Position numbers and translations under genes: made by a program | Shown here: positions 43,303 to 51,695 of the stretch, piece after piece | How the letters are laid out: every line of letters starts with the position of its first letter | Numbering within the stretch: the first letter of the stretch is position 1 | The notes under the pieces: generated by a model | Databases searched by the model: none | What the model was told of the DNA's origin: nothing | The model's input: only the letters and a program-made list of their open reading frames with translations | NCBI GenBank assembly: GCA_947492175.1 | Contig: CANLMQ010000030.1 | Location: 1 to 64,000 of the forward strand | Length of the DNA stretch: 64,000 nt | Direction of reading: 5' to 3' | From: an uncultured Draconibacterium sp. | Lineage (GTDB): Bacteria > Bacteroidota > Bacteroidia > Bacteroidales > Prolixibacteraceae

Positions 43303-43323
43303 ATGGAGAAAACAGTTCTTTAA
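43303..43323 (+). other. Possible very short leader reading frame
   Basis: ATG-GAG-AAA-ACA-GTT-CTT-TAA encodes MEKTVL, just after the palindrome and 31 bases before a terminator hairpin. The pattern resembles an attenuator leader, but six codons can easily arise by chance. Confidence 0.2.
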
Positions 43324-43354
43324 AAATCCTAAGTGTTTTCCTCTAGTGTAAAAG

Positions 43355-43380
43355 TCCCCGGTGTAGGCCGGGGATTTTTT
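43355..43380 (+). terminator. Terminator hairpin ahead of the DNA-repair radical SAM gene
   Basis: TCCCCGG / CCGGGGA (7-bp stem, 6-nt loop) then T6. It stands 74 bases before the start of the radical SAM gene, with no gene that it would end on this strand. This suggests a short transcript or attenuation. Confidence 0.8.
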
Positions 43381-43453
43381 GTGAAGGGAAATGCACATCG
43401 GTTTTTATTTGGGGAGAGAAAGGGAAATTGTGTACAGATTATGAATTATTGAA

Positions 43454-44746
43454 ATGAGTGCCGACAAAGTTCATGAAAAGCTAAAGATATTGTCAGATGC
43501 AGCCAAGTACGATGTGTCGTGCGCGTCGAGCGGGAACACCCGGGCCAATATGGGCAAAGGAATTGGAACTGGTGTGGCCTGCGGAATTTGCCATAGTTTT
43601 ACCGAGGACGGACGTTGTATAAGCCTGTTTAAGATTTTAATGACCAATAATTGTATTTACGATTGTGCCTACTGTGTAAATCGCCGCACAAACGATCGGC
43701 CGCGGGCTACTTTTACGCCCCGGGAAATAATCGATCTTACTATCGGGTTTTATCGTCGTAATTATATTGAAGGATTGTTTTTGAGCTCGGGTGTAATTAA
43801 GAATCCCGATTACACCATGGAACGTATGGTGCAGGTGGCTAAAAAACTCAGGCGCGAAGAAAACTATAATGGATATATTCATTTAAAAGCTATTCCGGGG
43901 GCGAGCAGCGAGTTAATCCACGAAGCAGGTATTTGGGCCGACCGGTTAAGTGTGAACATGGAAATTCCCACTGAACTCAACCTAAAGAAACTGGCGCCCG
44001 AAAAAAACTATCCCGATATTATTTCTCCTATGGGACAAATCCGCAACTCAATTTTGCTTAGCAAGGAAGAACGAAAGAAATTCCGAAAAGCACCTCGTTT
44101 TGCCCCGGCCGGACAAAGTACGCAACTTATTGTCGGGGCTTCGCCCGAAACCGACCGCCAGATTATTCTACTTTCGTCGGGATTGTACAAAAAGCAAAAG
44201 TTAAAACGTGTTTATTTTTCGGGTTACCTGCCTGTGAATAGTTACGACCAGCGCTTGCCAGCCATTAATCGTCCGCCATTAGTGCGCGAAAACCGATTGT
44301 ATCAAAGCGATTGGCTGATGCGATTCTATCATTTTAAAGCCGAAGAAATTTTATCGGAGGACCAACCGTTTCTGGATTTAGATGTAGACCCAAAACTGGG
44401 ATTTGCCTTGCGAAATATGCACTTGTTTCCGGTGGATATTAATCGGGCTGATTACGAAATGATACTACGAATTCCGGGGGTGGGAGTGCAGTCGGCTCAA
44501 AAGATTATTCTGGCACGCAAACACAGGCGTCTTAATTCGCTTCATTTAAAAAAAATAGGAGTTGTAATGAAGCGTGCCAAATATTTTATAACCTGTAATG
44601 AGTTGCAGGCTCACAAACAGGATTGGGAGCCGCAACGATTAAAACATAAAATGTTATGCGAAATGGATTCGAAATACAAAAAGTCGCTGGACACGCAGCT
44701 TAAACTATTTACAGATTTTAAACAGGTATTGCCGCCACTGCATTGA
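43454..44746 (+). CDS. Putative DNA modification/repair radical SAM protein
   Basis: This 430-residue protein has the radical SAM motif C67-x3-C71-x2-C74 in NNCIYDCAYCVNRR, with extra Cys upstream (CGICHSFTEDGRC). A helix-hairpin-helix DNA-binding segment is near the C-terminus (ILRIPGVGVQSAQKIILAR). It fits the family known as putative DNA modification/repair radical SAM protein (TIGR03916), which is paired with a DUF4130 protein, as here. The HhH implies direct DNA contact. The reaction is unknown. A terminator-bearing leader lies upstream. Confidence 0.92.
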   Translation: MSADKVHEKLKILSDAAKYDVSCASSGNTRANMGKGIGTGVACGICHSFTEDGRCISLFKILMTNNCIYDCAYCVNRRTNDRPRATFTPREIIDLTIGFYRRNYIEGLFLSSGVIKNPDYTMERMVQVAKKLRREENYNGYIHLKAIPGASSELIHEAGIWADRLSVNMEIPTELNLKKLAPEKNYPDIISPMGQIRNSILLSKEERKKFRKAPRFAPAGQSTQLIVGASPETDRQIILLSSGLYKKQKLKRVYFSGYLPVNSYDQRLPAINRPPLVRENRLYQSDWLMRFYHFKAEEILSEDQPFLDLDVDPKLGFALRNMHLFPVDINRADYEMILRIPGVGVQSAQKIILARKHRRLNSLHLKKIGVVMKRAKYFITCNELQAHKQDWEPQRLKHKMLCEMDSKYKKSLDTQLKLFTDFKQVLPPLH

Positions 44747-44821
44747 AATTCAGAGTTCAAAGTTTGACGTGAAATGCAAGATCAGAATTTGGTCAACGTT
44801 ATTTAGGCATCAACATCCAGT

Positions 44822-45592
44822 ATGAAAATTTATACCTACGATAATACATTTGAAGGGCTGCTAACCTGTATTTTCGATTGTTACAGCCGCAAGGATTTTC
44901 CGGTTGATATTTGTCCGCGAACCGGCGGGCAGCGCTATTTGTTTGTTGATAAAATTGATATTAAAACCGACTCCGGGAAATCAGAACGGGTATGGAAAGG
45001 AATTCAGAAACAACTTTCGGGGAGAAACAAACAACTGCTGTTTTATGCTTTTTTGTCGGAAGAACCGGGAATTGAAATGAAAATTTACCGTTTTCTGCGT
45101 CGCTTGTTTAGCGGACATTTGAGCCTGGAAACCGATTTTGGCGATTCGGATGTGTTGTACCTTACGCAAACCTCACAAAAAGTAAAAAAAGAAGCCATGC
45201 GCATGTTGCAGTTTGTACGATTTCAGCGTACCAAAGATCGCTTGTTCTTTTGTGGTGTTGAACCAAAATACGATATAATTCCGCTAATAATTGAGCACTA
45301 TAAAAAACGATTTGCTGATCAGAAATGGTTACTGTACGATCTGAAACGCAATTACGGTATCTTTTATGATAAAGAAAAAGTTGAGGAAGTAGTTATCACA
45401 CAAAAACAATTTAATACACTAAATGGGAAAGTTGACAAGGCTCTTCTGGATGAAAGCGAAGATTTTTATCAGAAACTTTGGCGCTCGTATTTTAAACATA
45501 TCACAATTCAGGAGCGAAAGAATCTAAAGCTACAACGGCAGCATATGCCTCGGCGGTTTTGGAAATATTTGCCCGAGAAGCAAGCAGAATAG
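44822..45592 (+). CDS. DUF4130 putative DNA-repair protein (TIGR03915-like)
   Basis: This 256-residue protein begins MKIYTYDNTFEGLLTCIFDCY, the typical opening of the DUF4130/TIGR03915 family. It has the core VRFQRTKDRLFFCGVEPKYD and RFADQKWLLYDLKRNYGIFYD (quoted in part), and ends RRFWKYLPEKQ. Family members are found beside the radical SAM protein encoded just upstream and are proposed to act in DNA repair, related to uracil-DNA-glycosylase fusions in some genomes. No catalytic residue can be assigned safely. It is in one operon with the previous gene (75-base gap). Confidence 0.9.
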   Translation: MKIYTYDNTFEGLLTCIFDCYSRKDFPVDICPRTGGQRYLFVDKIDIKTDSGKSERVWKGIQKQLSGRNKQLLFYAFLSEEPGIEMKIYRFLRRLFSGHLSLETDFGDSDVLYLTQTSQKVKKEAMRMLQFVRFQRTKDRLFFCGVEPKYDIIPLIIEHYKKRFADQKWLLYDLKRNYGIFYDKEKVEEVVITQKQFNTLNGKVDKALLDESEDFYQKLWRSYFKHITIQERKNLKLQRQHMPRRFWKYLPEKQAE

Positions 45593-45628
45593 GTAGTGTT
45601 CAGAAATCAGTCTTAATTTGTAGTTAGC

Positions 45629-45670
45629 CGGATCTTCAAAGATTACTAACCCTGAAGATCCGACTTTTAT
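45629..45670 (+). terminator. Terminator of the DNA-repair operon
   Basis: CGGATCTTCA / TGAAGATCCG, a perfect 10-bp stem with 14-nt loop, followed by ACTTTTAT. Confidence 0.8.
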
Positions 45671-45671
45671 A

Positions 45672-45712
45672 TAAATAACCTGAGTTTGAAGTAAAATTTT
45701 GACTCAGGTTAA
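45672..45712 (-). terminator. Terminator of the uracil permease gene
   Basis: On the minus strand AACCTGAGT / ACTCAGGTT (9-bp perfect stem, 16-nt loop) ends in ATTTATATAAA-type AT-rich DNA, 14 bases after the permease stop. Confidence 0.65.
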
Positions 45713-45725
45713 TATATTTCTACCG

Positions 45726-46928
45726 TTATTCTTCTTTTTTGGTTCTTGGCAGAACGAGGTTCAAAATAATACCAACGGTTGCAGCCAGACCGATTCCGGC
45801 AAGCGAGAAGGTGCCGTACTGAATAACTGCACCACCAATACCAACGGTAAGTACAATTGATACAATTACCTGGTTGCGGGTTTCGCTCATGTTGGTTCTT
45901 GAATCAACCAGAGTTTTAATCCCGATAGAAGCAATCATTCCAAACAATAGTAGCATTATTCCACCTAAAACCGATTGAGGAATGGTTTTTAGGAAACCGC
46001 TGATTTTTCCTACAAAAGCAAATACAATGGCAGTAATTGCCGAAATGCGTAACACAAACGGGTTGGTAATTTTTGTTAGTGTGATCGCTCCGGTTACTTC
46101 AGAGTAGGTTGTGTTAGGCACACCACCAAAAAAGCCTGCCAAACCAGTGGCAATACCATCGCCAAGCAAAGTTCGGTGCAATCCTGGTTTTTCGATAAAA
46201 TTCTTTTCGCAAACACCTCCAATGGCATACATGTCACCCACGTGCTCGATAATTGGGGCAATAGCCACCGGTATCATATATAAAATGGCTTGCCAGCTAA
46301 ATTGAGGGGTAGTAAATTTAGGCAGTCCTATCCATGCTGCTTCTTTTATTGGAGTGTAATCAATCTTGCCCAGTATTGCCGAAAGGATATAACCCACAAT
46401 AATGGCGATAAAGATTGGAATTAGTTTAATCATTTTTTTGCCGAAGATTACTACTGAAACAGCTGTAACCAGCGAAATAATGGCAATTGTCCAGTCGGTT
46501 TTAGCCATATCTACGGCTACCGATGCCAACGATAATCCTATTAATAAAATAATAGGACCAACAACCACGGCCGGAAACAGGCGTTCAACAAATGATAGTC
46601 CGCGAGCTTTTACTAAAGCCGAAACTACACCGTAAACCAGTCCTACTGCAATTATACCTGAAAGTGTTCCGGGCCATCCGTAAAGTTTGGTAGCCTCAAT
46701 AATAGGCGCAATAAATGCAAAGCTACTTCCTAAAAATACGGGGACCTGGCCTTTGGTTACCAGGTGAAAAAGCAATGTGCCAATACCTGCTGTAAAAAGC
46801 GCTACGGCCGGATCGATACCTACCAGCAGCGGAACTAGCACGGTTGCTCCAAATGCTACAAATAGAAACTGTACACCTAAAATGGTGTTTTTAAAGGTTA
46901 ACTGTTCTTGTAAGGTTTTACCACTCAT
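45726..46928 (-). CDS. uraA: Uracil permease (NCS2 family, UraA-like)
   Basis: This 400-residue inner-membrane protein has about 14 hydrophobic segments. Substrate-site Glu residues are in PIIEHVGDMYAIG (TM8 region) and NTTYSEVTGAI (TM10 region), as in UraA. It imports uracil with protons. GSSFAFIAP in TM3 is also family-typical. The length is slightly short of E. coli UraA (429). It appears monocistronic, with no pyrimidine riboswitch or upp gene nearby. Confidence 0.94.
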   Translation of the reverse strand: MSGKTLQEQLTFKNTILGVQFLFVAFGATVLVPLLVGIDPAVALFTAGIGTLLFHLVTKGQVPVFLGSSFAFIAPIIEATKLYGWPGTLSGIIAVGLVYGVVSALVKARGLSFVERLFPAVVVGPIILLIGLSLASVAVDMAKTDWTIAIISLVTAVSVVIFGKKMIKLIPIFIAIIVGYILSAILGKIDYTPIKEAAWIGLPKFTTPQFSWQAILYMIPVAIAPIIEHVGDMYAIGGVCEKNFIEKPGLHRTLLGDGIATGLAGFFGGVPNTTYSEVTGAITLTKITNPFVLRISAITAIVFAFVGKISGFLKTIPQSVLGGIMLLLFGMIASIGIKTLVDSRTNMSETRNQVIVSIVLTVGIGGAVIQYGTFSLAGIGLAATVGIILNLVLPRTKKEE

Positions 46929-47002
46929 TTTTTTTTGTTTGATTTTGATTTTTGTGCAAAAATATACCCATTTCGTTAGAAATGGGTATAATCTATTTTT
47001 TA

Positions 47003-47800
47003 TTAAAGAATATTTTCCGGAATCTCTTTGATTGGTTTTATTTTAATCGTTCGAATAAACAATTCTCCGCCTTCCGATTGAAATTGGATTTTCCCTTTTG
47101 AAAGAGGTTCTGTTTTTCCTTCACCAAGGTATTTTCCTGAGTTGTAATTGATCATGTTTACATTTCCATTAACTACATGAACTGATGTTGTTCCCACACA
47201 ATAGAGTTCAATAGTATTCCATTCTCCAACAGGATTTTCATAATCTCCGTCTTTTGCAACTATTCGGGTTTCAGTGTCAGGTATCGAAGCTGTTTTTTCG
47301 GCCCCTTTTACATAATTGTATTTTCCCTCGCTGTTTTTTTTCATCGGAATTTCGCAATACGATTTTCCCATCCGGTACGAGTCGCCAATATTTCCGGTCC
47401 AGAGTTGCAGCTCGTGCGAACTCATCCAAACGCCAAGTCCGGCCCCAAAGTCTCCATAACTATGGTATAAGAGTCCCGAGTTTCTTGTTGCAAATACTTC
47501 ATCGCCCCATTTAAACTCTACCATTAAATGATAGTTTTCGAATTCATCGAGTGTGGCTAACGAAGCATTTATTTCACCTGAGATTCGAATTGCTTTCTCT
47601 TCATCAAGATCGACTACTGAAAAGAGATTTAGCGGATCTTTATTTAATCCAATTGGGTCGGCCCCTTCCTCAGTTGGGCCAACATAGGTTTGCCAGCCAT
47701 CAAGATTTTCGCCGTTAAAGAGTGGTTGCCAGGGTTTTTCACAAGAGTTGAAAAGAATTGCGATAAGCGCAGGCAGGAAAAGGAATAGAGATTTTTTCAT
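47003..47800 (-). CDS. DUF1080 / 3-keto-disaccharide-hydrolase-type lipoprotein
   Basis: This 265-residue protein has a lipoprotein signal ending ILFNSC (Cys 20). The DUF1080 (PF06439) jelly-roll domain follows: PLFNGENLDGWQTYVG, FENYHLMVEFKWGDEV, NSGLLYHSYGD, ELQLWTGNIGDSYRMG, GEWNTIELYCVGTTSVHVVNG (in part) and GKIQFQSEGGELFIRTIKIKPI. Family members hydrolyse or bind 3-keto glycosides. That activity suits the Gfo/Idh and ThuA genes at 29-35 kb, though the gene is about 12 kb away on its own. Confidence 0.9.
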   Translation of the reverse strand: MKKSLFLFLPALIAILFNSCEKPWQPLFNGENLDGWQTYVGPTEEGADPIGLNKDPLNLFSVVDLDEEKAIRISGEINASLATLDEFENYHLMVEFKWGDEVFATRNSGLLYHSYGDFGAGLGVWMSSHELQLWTGNIGDSYRMGKSYCEIPMKKNSEGKYNYVKGAEKTASIPDTETRIVAKDGDYENPVGEWNTIELYCVGTTSVHVVNGNVNMINYNSGKYLGEGKTEPLSKGKIQFQSEGGELFIRTIKIKPIKEIPENIL

Positions 47801-47828
47801 AGTATATTAGTTTAGATGAATATAGGCA

Positions 47829-47862
47829 TAAAAAAACTGCTCTATAAATATAGAACAGTTTC
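47829..47862 (-). terminator. Terminator of the small HTH gene
   Basis: On the minus strand AAACTG-T-TCTAT / ATAGA-G-CAGTTT runs into TTTTTTT. It lies 32 bases after the stop of the gene at 47894. Confidence 0.8.
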
Positions 47863-47893
47863 TTAAAATATTTTTATCAACTGTTGTTTTTTG

Positions 47894-48148
47894 TTAAACT
47901 GCTTCTGCTTGAATTAGTTCTTTTGCTCTGTCTAGAATTGCCGTATCATCTAAGAGAACAATCCCGCCTTGTGGCCCCGGTTCCATGTGTATTCCTACTG
48001 CTTTACCCCTCGTATAATTCGCGCCTCCAAAGTAATTCCTGACGGTTTCTACTGATACTTCAAACTCTTGCGCCATTTTTCTGATTGCACCGTCAGGCAG
48101 GCTGTCTTTGATTTTTCGCAGCTCGTTAAATGTTATTTTTTTTTCCAT
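47894..48148 (-). CDS. Small helix-turn-helix protein
   Basis: This 84-residue protein has a predicted HTH (GAIRKMAQEFEVSVETVRNYFGG, residues about 20-42, quoted in part: MAQEFEVSVETVRNYFGG). A Gly-rich linker with GPQGGIVLLDD and a short helix end it. It resembles a Bacteroidota-restricted small DNA-binding family. It is monocistronic with a strong terminator, so it is probably well expressed. A regulatory or nucleoid role is likely but not shown. Confidence 0.8.
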   Translation of the reverse strand: MEKKITFNELRKIKDSLPDGAIRKMAQEFEVSVETVRNYFGGANYTRGKAVGIHMEPGPQGGIVLLDDTAILDRAKELIQAEAV

Positions 48149-48483
48149 ATTGCTGTAGTATTATTTTGATTAATAAATATGGTTATTTAAAAGAACGTTA
48201 TCTCGTCTACGTAAAAATAGAATTAATAATTTAATAATAAAAGCTTGAATAACAGGTATTGGTTAATCTTTATGACAAGAAGTTATTCTCTGTAAAATAA
48301 AAATATTTAATGGTTTTGTAATATTCATTAATACAGGTAATTATGTGTTTGGGTGTGTTGTGGCGCAATAATTGATTAACAGATTTATTAACATTTTTTA
48401 AGTCATTTATTGGCTCTTTTTTTACTGAATTGTATAATAATTTATATTGAATTAAAAAAATCGGCGATTTTAGGTTAAATAAT
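48149..48483. other. AT-rich intergenic stretch without a credible gene
   Basis: This region (continuing to 48661) lies between the small HTH gene and the end of the GH3 gene. It holds low-complexity AT-rich sequence with many short stops. A 107-codon open frame on the minus strand (48270-48593) runs across it into the MITE-like element and has no sensible composition. Its left part should contain the HTH promoter, but no clear TAnnTTTG box stands out. Confidence 0.5.
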
Positions 48484-48641
48484 ACCAATTTCGTTTCAAT
48501 ATGAGCCTTAAATAATTTTAGAATATTTGGATTTAGGCAAGGCATAGAAATGAAGCATAGCCTAAGTTCTGTTGAATTTATGTAACGCTGCATAAATTCA
48601 AAGAAATGGAATTATAAGGCTCAGTTTGGGATAATATTGGT
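48484..48641. mobile_element. MITE-like element with terminal inverted repeats
   Basis: The ends are imperfect inverted repeats of about 27 bases: ACCAAT + 12 variable bases + TGAGCCTTA on the left, and the complement TAAGGCTCA + 12 + ATTGGT on the right. Internally there is a perfect 11-bp hairpin (TTGAATTTATG / CATAAATTCAA) and a TTAGGC / GCCTAA pair. No protein is encoded. The size (158 bp) and structure fit a miniature inverted-repeat element; target duplications are unclear in the AT-rich flanks. Confidence 0.65.
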
Positions 48642-48661
48642 TTAATGTTCTGCTTACATGC

Positions 48662-51601
48662 TTATTTCTCAAAACTATCGTAAATGGCCTGGTGTATTGC
48701 AGTCCTTATGTTAAGCTGGTAAAGTTTTGGATTATTTCGCGTGGGGTAAACACGGTTCGACATGAAAATATAAAGCAGCTTATTTTCGGGGTCGGCCCAG
48801 GCAAAGGTTCCTGTATATCCGCTGTGTCCAAAACTGCTTTTGCTTGTTGATACAGCCGGGTAGGCATCTTTTAGTTCATTTTTATCGTTATCAATCAAGG
48901 GTTTGTCAAAGCCCAAACCGCGACGGTTTTCATTTTCCGGATACTGAATGCGTGTAAACTCGTTTACTGTATTCTCTGAAATGTATCTTCTCCCTCCGAA
49001 ATAACCTTTTTGTAAATACATTTGAAATAGTTTTGCCAGATCGTTTGTAGTTCCGAAAAGACCTGCATTTCCTGATATGCCACCCATCATAGAAGCTCCT
49101 TCGTCGTGTACAAATCCTCGTAGTTTTTCCATCCTGAAAAAGTCATCGCTTTCGGTTGGAATAATGCGTTGAAGCGGGAAGTGTTTGTAGGGATTGAAAG
49201 TAATTGTATATGCACCAAGGGGCTTGTAAAAAGTTTCTTTAATGTAGTTCTCGTAGGGGCGGCCGGTCATGTTTTCAATCATATCGGGATAAATATAAAA
49301 GCTGAGTCCCGAATATAAATACTTATGGCGTTTTTCAAGCTCAGAAGTTCTGATTGTGTCGAACATTTCTTTTCTGAAATCTTCATTCATATACATTTTT
49401 TCTGAAACGCGTACGCAAAACTTATCGCTGGGGTGATCGCTAAATACATGTTTGTCGAGATTTCCTTCCTCGTCGAGCGTGGTTGTCCAAAATGCGATCC
49501 ATGAAGCTAAACGTGCCTGGTGTGCCAGTATTTCTCTGAAATTAAGATTTTCTTTGTTGGTTCCTTTGAAATCGGGCCAGTAATCGCTGAATTTGGCATC
49601 AATATCAATTTTCTTTTTATCTACCATTTCCATTAAAGCGGGTAGCGGACCGGTAACTTTTGTTACCGAAGCCCAGTCATAAATATTTTCTTTATTTACA
49701 GATTGTACACTGTCATAAGTATGGTATCCGTAACATTTGTGAAATACAACCTGCCCGTCTTTTGCAACCAAAACCTGGCAGCCGGGATATGCTTTTTCGG
49801 CAATACCGAGTTCGGCTATCGAATCAATTTGTGCATGTAGGTTTTCAGAGTTAATTCCAGCTTCTTCTGGGATTGTGTACGACAGACAGCTGTTCTTTTC
49901 TACTTGAAGGCCGTCGTTAACTTTAAAACGTTTGTCAATGGTAACAGGTAGTTTACCGTTGGCAGTAAAGGCTCCAAAAACAAGCTGAGCTGCCAGTTCC
50001 TGGTTAAGCTGATTGTTTTGATGAGCCAAAATAAGCGCTTTTGAATGATGAATATTTTCAAAATGTTTTAAGGCGTAAGCATTTCCAAAAAACACAAATA
50101 TTGACTTGTTTGATTCAACCAGCTCGGTAACTGCTTTTCGCTGAATTTCTGTGGTTCCGTATTTTTTCGATCCATATTTATGAATTCCGTCAATTCCTGC
50201 AATAATCAGAGAGTAGTTTTCCAGCTTCTGGCGGAGGTTTGCCCAGTCTTTTTCGCTTGCATCTTTTGAAAGCGTAAAATGGGCGACTTCAGTATATTTT
50301 TCCAGCATTTTCTGAAAGGCAGAAGTCTGATTACTTCCTATCATTACTGTAGCAATCTTCTCTTTTTCGAGATTCTGCACAGGAAGGGCATCGTTGTTGG
50401 TTAAAACAGTGAAAGAGCCTTTAATTAATTTCCTGTTGGTTACTTCGAAATAGGGCGAATTCAAACGAGCTGTTAAATTCTTTAGATTGGCCGGTTTGTA
50501 TTCGTTTAAGCCTGCCCAGCGTTTAAGCGCTAAAATTGTGCGGCATTTTTCATCGATTTCTTTTTCGGAAATTTGGTTTTTCGAGATGGCCACTTTTATC
50601 CTGTTAATTGCTTTCTCAAGATCCGGAACAAATTCAACCATGTCGTTTCCTGCTTTGATTGCCTCAAATTCTGCTTCTCCCGACTCGGTCTGAACACCTT
50701 TCATGGTAATGGCATCAGTAACAACAAAACCTTTAAATCCAATTTCGGTTCTTAAATAGTCGTTAATAACTTTCTTTGAAAGTGAAGAGGGTTTTCCCGA
50801 ATTGTCAAGCGAAGGAACATTTAGATGTGCCGACATAATGCCGGAAATTCCTTTTTCTGCAAGATAGCGGAATGGGTAACTTTCAATAGTATCAATTTTT
50901 TTTTTCGAATGCTCGATGAGGGGCAGTGTTTTATGCGAATCGGTGTGGGTATCTCCGTGTCCGGGAAAGTGTTTAGCCACCGGAATTACTCCTGCGTCCT
51001 GCATTCCTTTGGCAACCATCCACGACTTTTGAGCTACATTTTTTTTGTCCTCGCCAAACGAACGGAAATTGATGACAGGATTTTTGGGATTGGTATTAAT
51101 ATCAGCTACCGGGGCAAAATTCATATGGATACCAAGCAGTTTAAGTTGATAGGCATAATCGCGTCCCATCTGGTAAATAAAGGTGGTGTCGGTAATGGCT
51201 CCAATACTTTGTGCGTAAGGATAAACAATGGTGCTATCAATACGCATGGCCGGTCCCCATTCTCCGTCAATTGCAACTAGAAGCGGTGTTTCTGCTGCTT
51301 CTTGAAATTCATTAATCCATGAAGCTGTTTTTACCGGAGTGCCCTGCATGACAATAATTCCACCAGGTTTGTAGCTTCTTATTTTTTTTAGGATTGCATT
51401 CTTGCTGCCTTCGTTTTGTTTAGGATAAACCGTAATCATCATTAACTGGGCAATTTTTTCTTCAAGTGTAAGTTGTTCTAATTGTTGATTTACCCATTTA
51501 TCATTTTTGAACTTATAAAATGGGGGCTCAGTGGCATTTAGTCTTAATGTGGCGATTGTTAAAATGCAGAGAATCAGCAATGTATTTTTGATAACTTCCA
51601 T
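48662..51601 (-). CDS. GH3 beta-N-acetylglucosaminidase fused to a beta-lactamase-type serine hydrolase
   Basis: This 979-residue protein has a signal peptide (LLILCILTIATLRLNA). Residues about 30-370 are a GH3 domain of NagZ type, with the NagZ loop KHFPGHGDTHTDSH (210-223) and catalytic Asp in GFVVTD296. About 390-570 is the GH3 C-terminal sandwich. About 585-975 is a class-C beta-lactamase/esterase-type domain with S645-V-T-K648 and later HSGYTGT. It probably degrades muropeptides or GlcNAc-linked glycans in the periplasm. This fusion is known in Bacteroidota. It is divergent from a NamZ-type gene, suggesting joint peptidoglycan-sugar recovery. Confidence 0.94.
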   Translation of the reverse strand: MEVIKNTLLILCILTIATLRLNATEPPFYKFKNDKWVNQQLEQLTLEEKIAQLMMITVYPKQNEGSKNAILKKIRSYKPGGIIVMQGTPVKTASWINEFQEAAETPLLVAIDGEWGPAMRIDSTIVYPYAQSIGAITDTTFIYQMGRDYAYQLKLLGIHMNFAPVADINTNPKNPVINFRSFGEDKKNVAQKSWMVAKGMQDAGVIPVAKHFPGHGDTHTDSHKTLPLIEHSKKKIDTIESYPFRYLAEKGISGIMSAHLNVPSLDNSGKPSSLSKKVINDYLRTEIGFKGFVVTDAITMKGVQTESGEAEFEAIKAGNDMVEFVPDLEKAINRIKVAISKNQISEKEIDEKCRTILALKRWAGLNEYKPANLKNLTARLNSPYFEVTNRKLIKGSFTVLTNNDALPVQNLEKEKIATVMIGSNQTSAFQKMLEKYTEVAHFTLSKDASEKDWANLRQKLENYSLIIAGIDGIHKYGSKKYGTTEIQRKAVTELVESNKSIFVFFGNAYALKHFENIHHSKALILAHQNNQLNQELAAQLVFGAFTANGKLPVTIDKRFKVNDGLQVEKNSCLSYTIPEEAGINSENLHAQIDSIAELGIAEKAYPGCQVLVAKDGQVVFHKCYGYHTYDSVQSVNKENIYDWASVTKVTGPLPALMEMVDKKKIDIDAKFSDYWPDFKGTNKENLNFREILAHQARLASWIAFWTTTLDEEGNLDKHVFSDHPSDKFCVRVSEKMYMNEDFRKEMFDTIRTSELEKRHKYLYSGLSFYIYPDMIENMTGRPYENYIKETFYKPLGAYTITFNPYKHFPLQRIIPTESDDFFRMEKLRGFVHDEGASMMGGISGNAGLFGTTNDLAKLFQMYLQKGYFGGRRYISENTVNEFTRIQYPENENRRGLGFDKPLIDNDKNELKDAYPAVSTSKSSFGHSGYTGTFAWADPENKLLYIFMSNRVYPTRNNPKLYQLNIRTAIHQAIYDSFEK

Positions 51602-51636
51602 CTTTTAAATAATTTGTAATATTAATTGCAGTAAAT

Positions 51637-51668
51637 TTGTAATACCAAAATCAAAATATGTAACTTTG
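51637..51668 (+). promoter_or_regulatory. Promoter of the namZ-SSS operon
   Basis: TTG at 51637-51639, 21 bases, then TAACTTTG at 51661-51668: an excellent Bacteroidota -33/-7 promoter. The ATG lies 28 bases downstream. Confidence 0.78.
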
Positions 51669-51695
51669 TTGAAGCAAATGTAGTGAATTTAATTT

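Noticed and set aside
48270..48593. 107-residue minus-strand frame
   Set aside because: It runs through low-complexity AT-rich DNA and into the MITE-like element; no family features.
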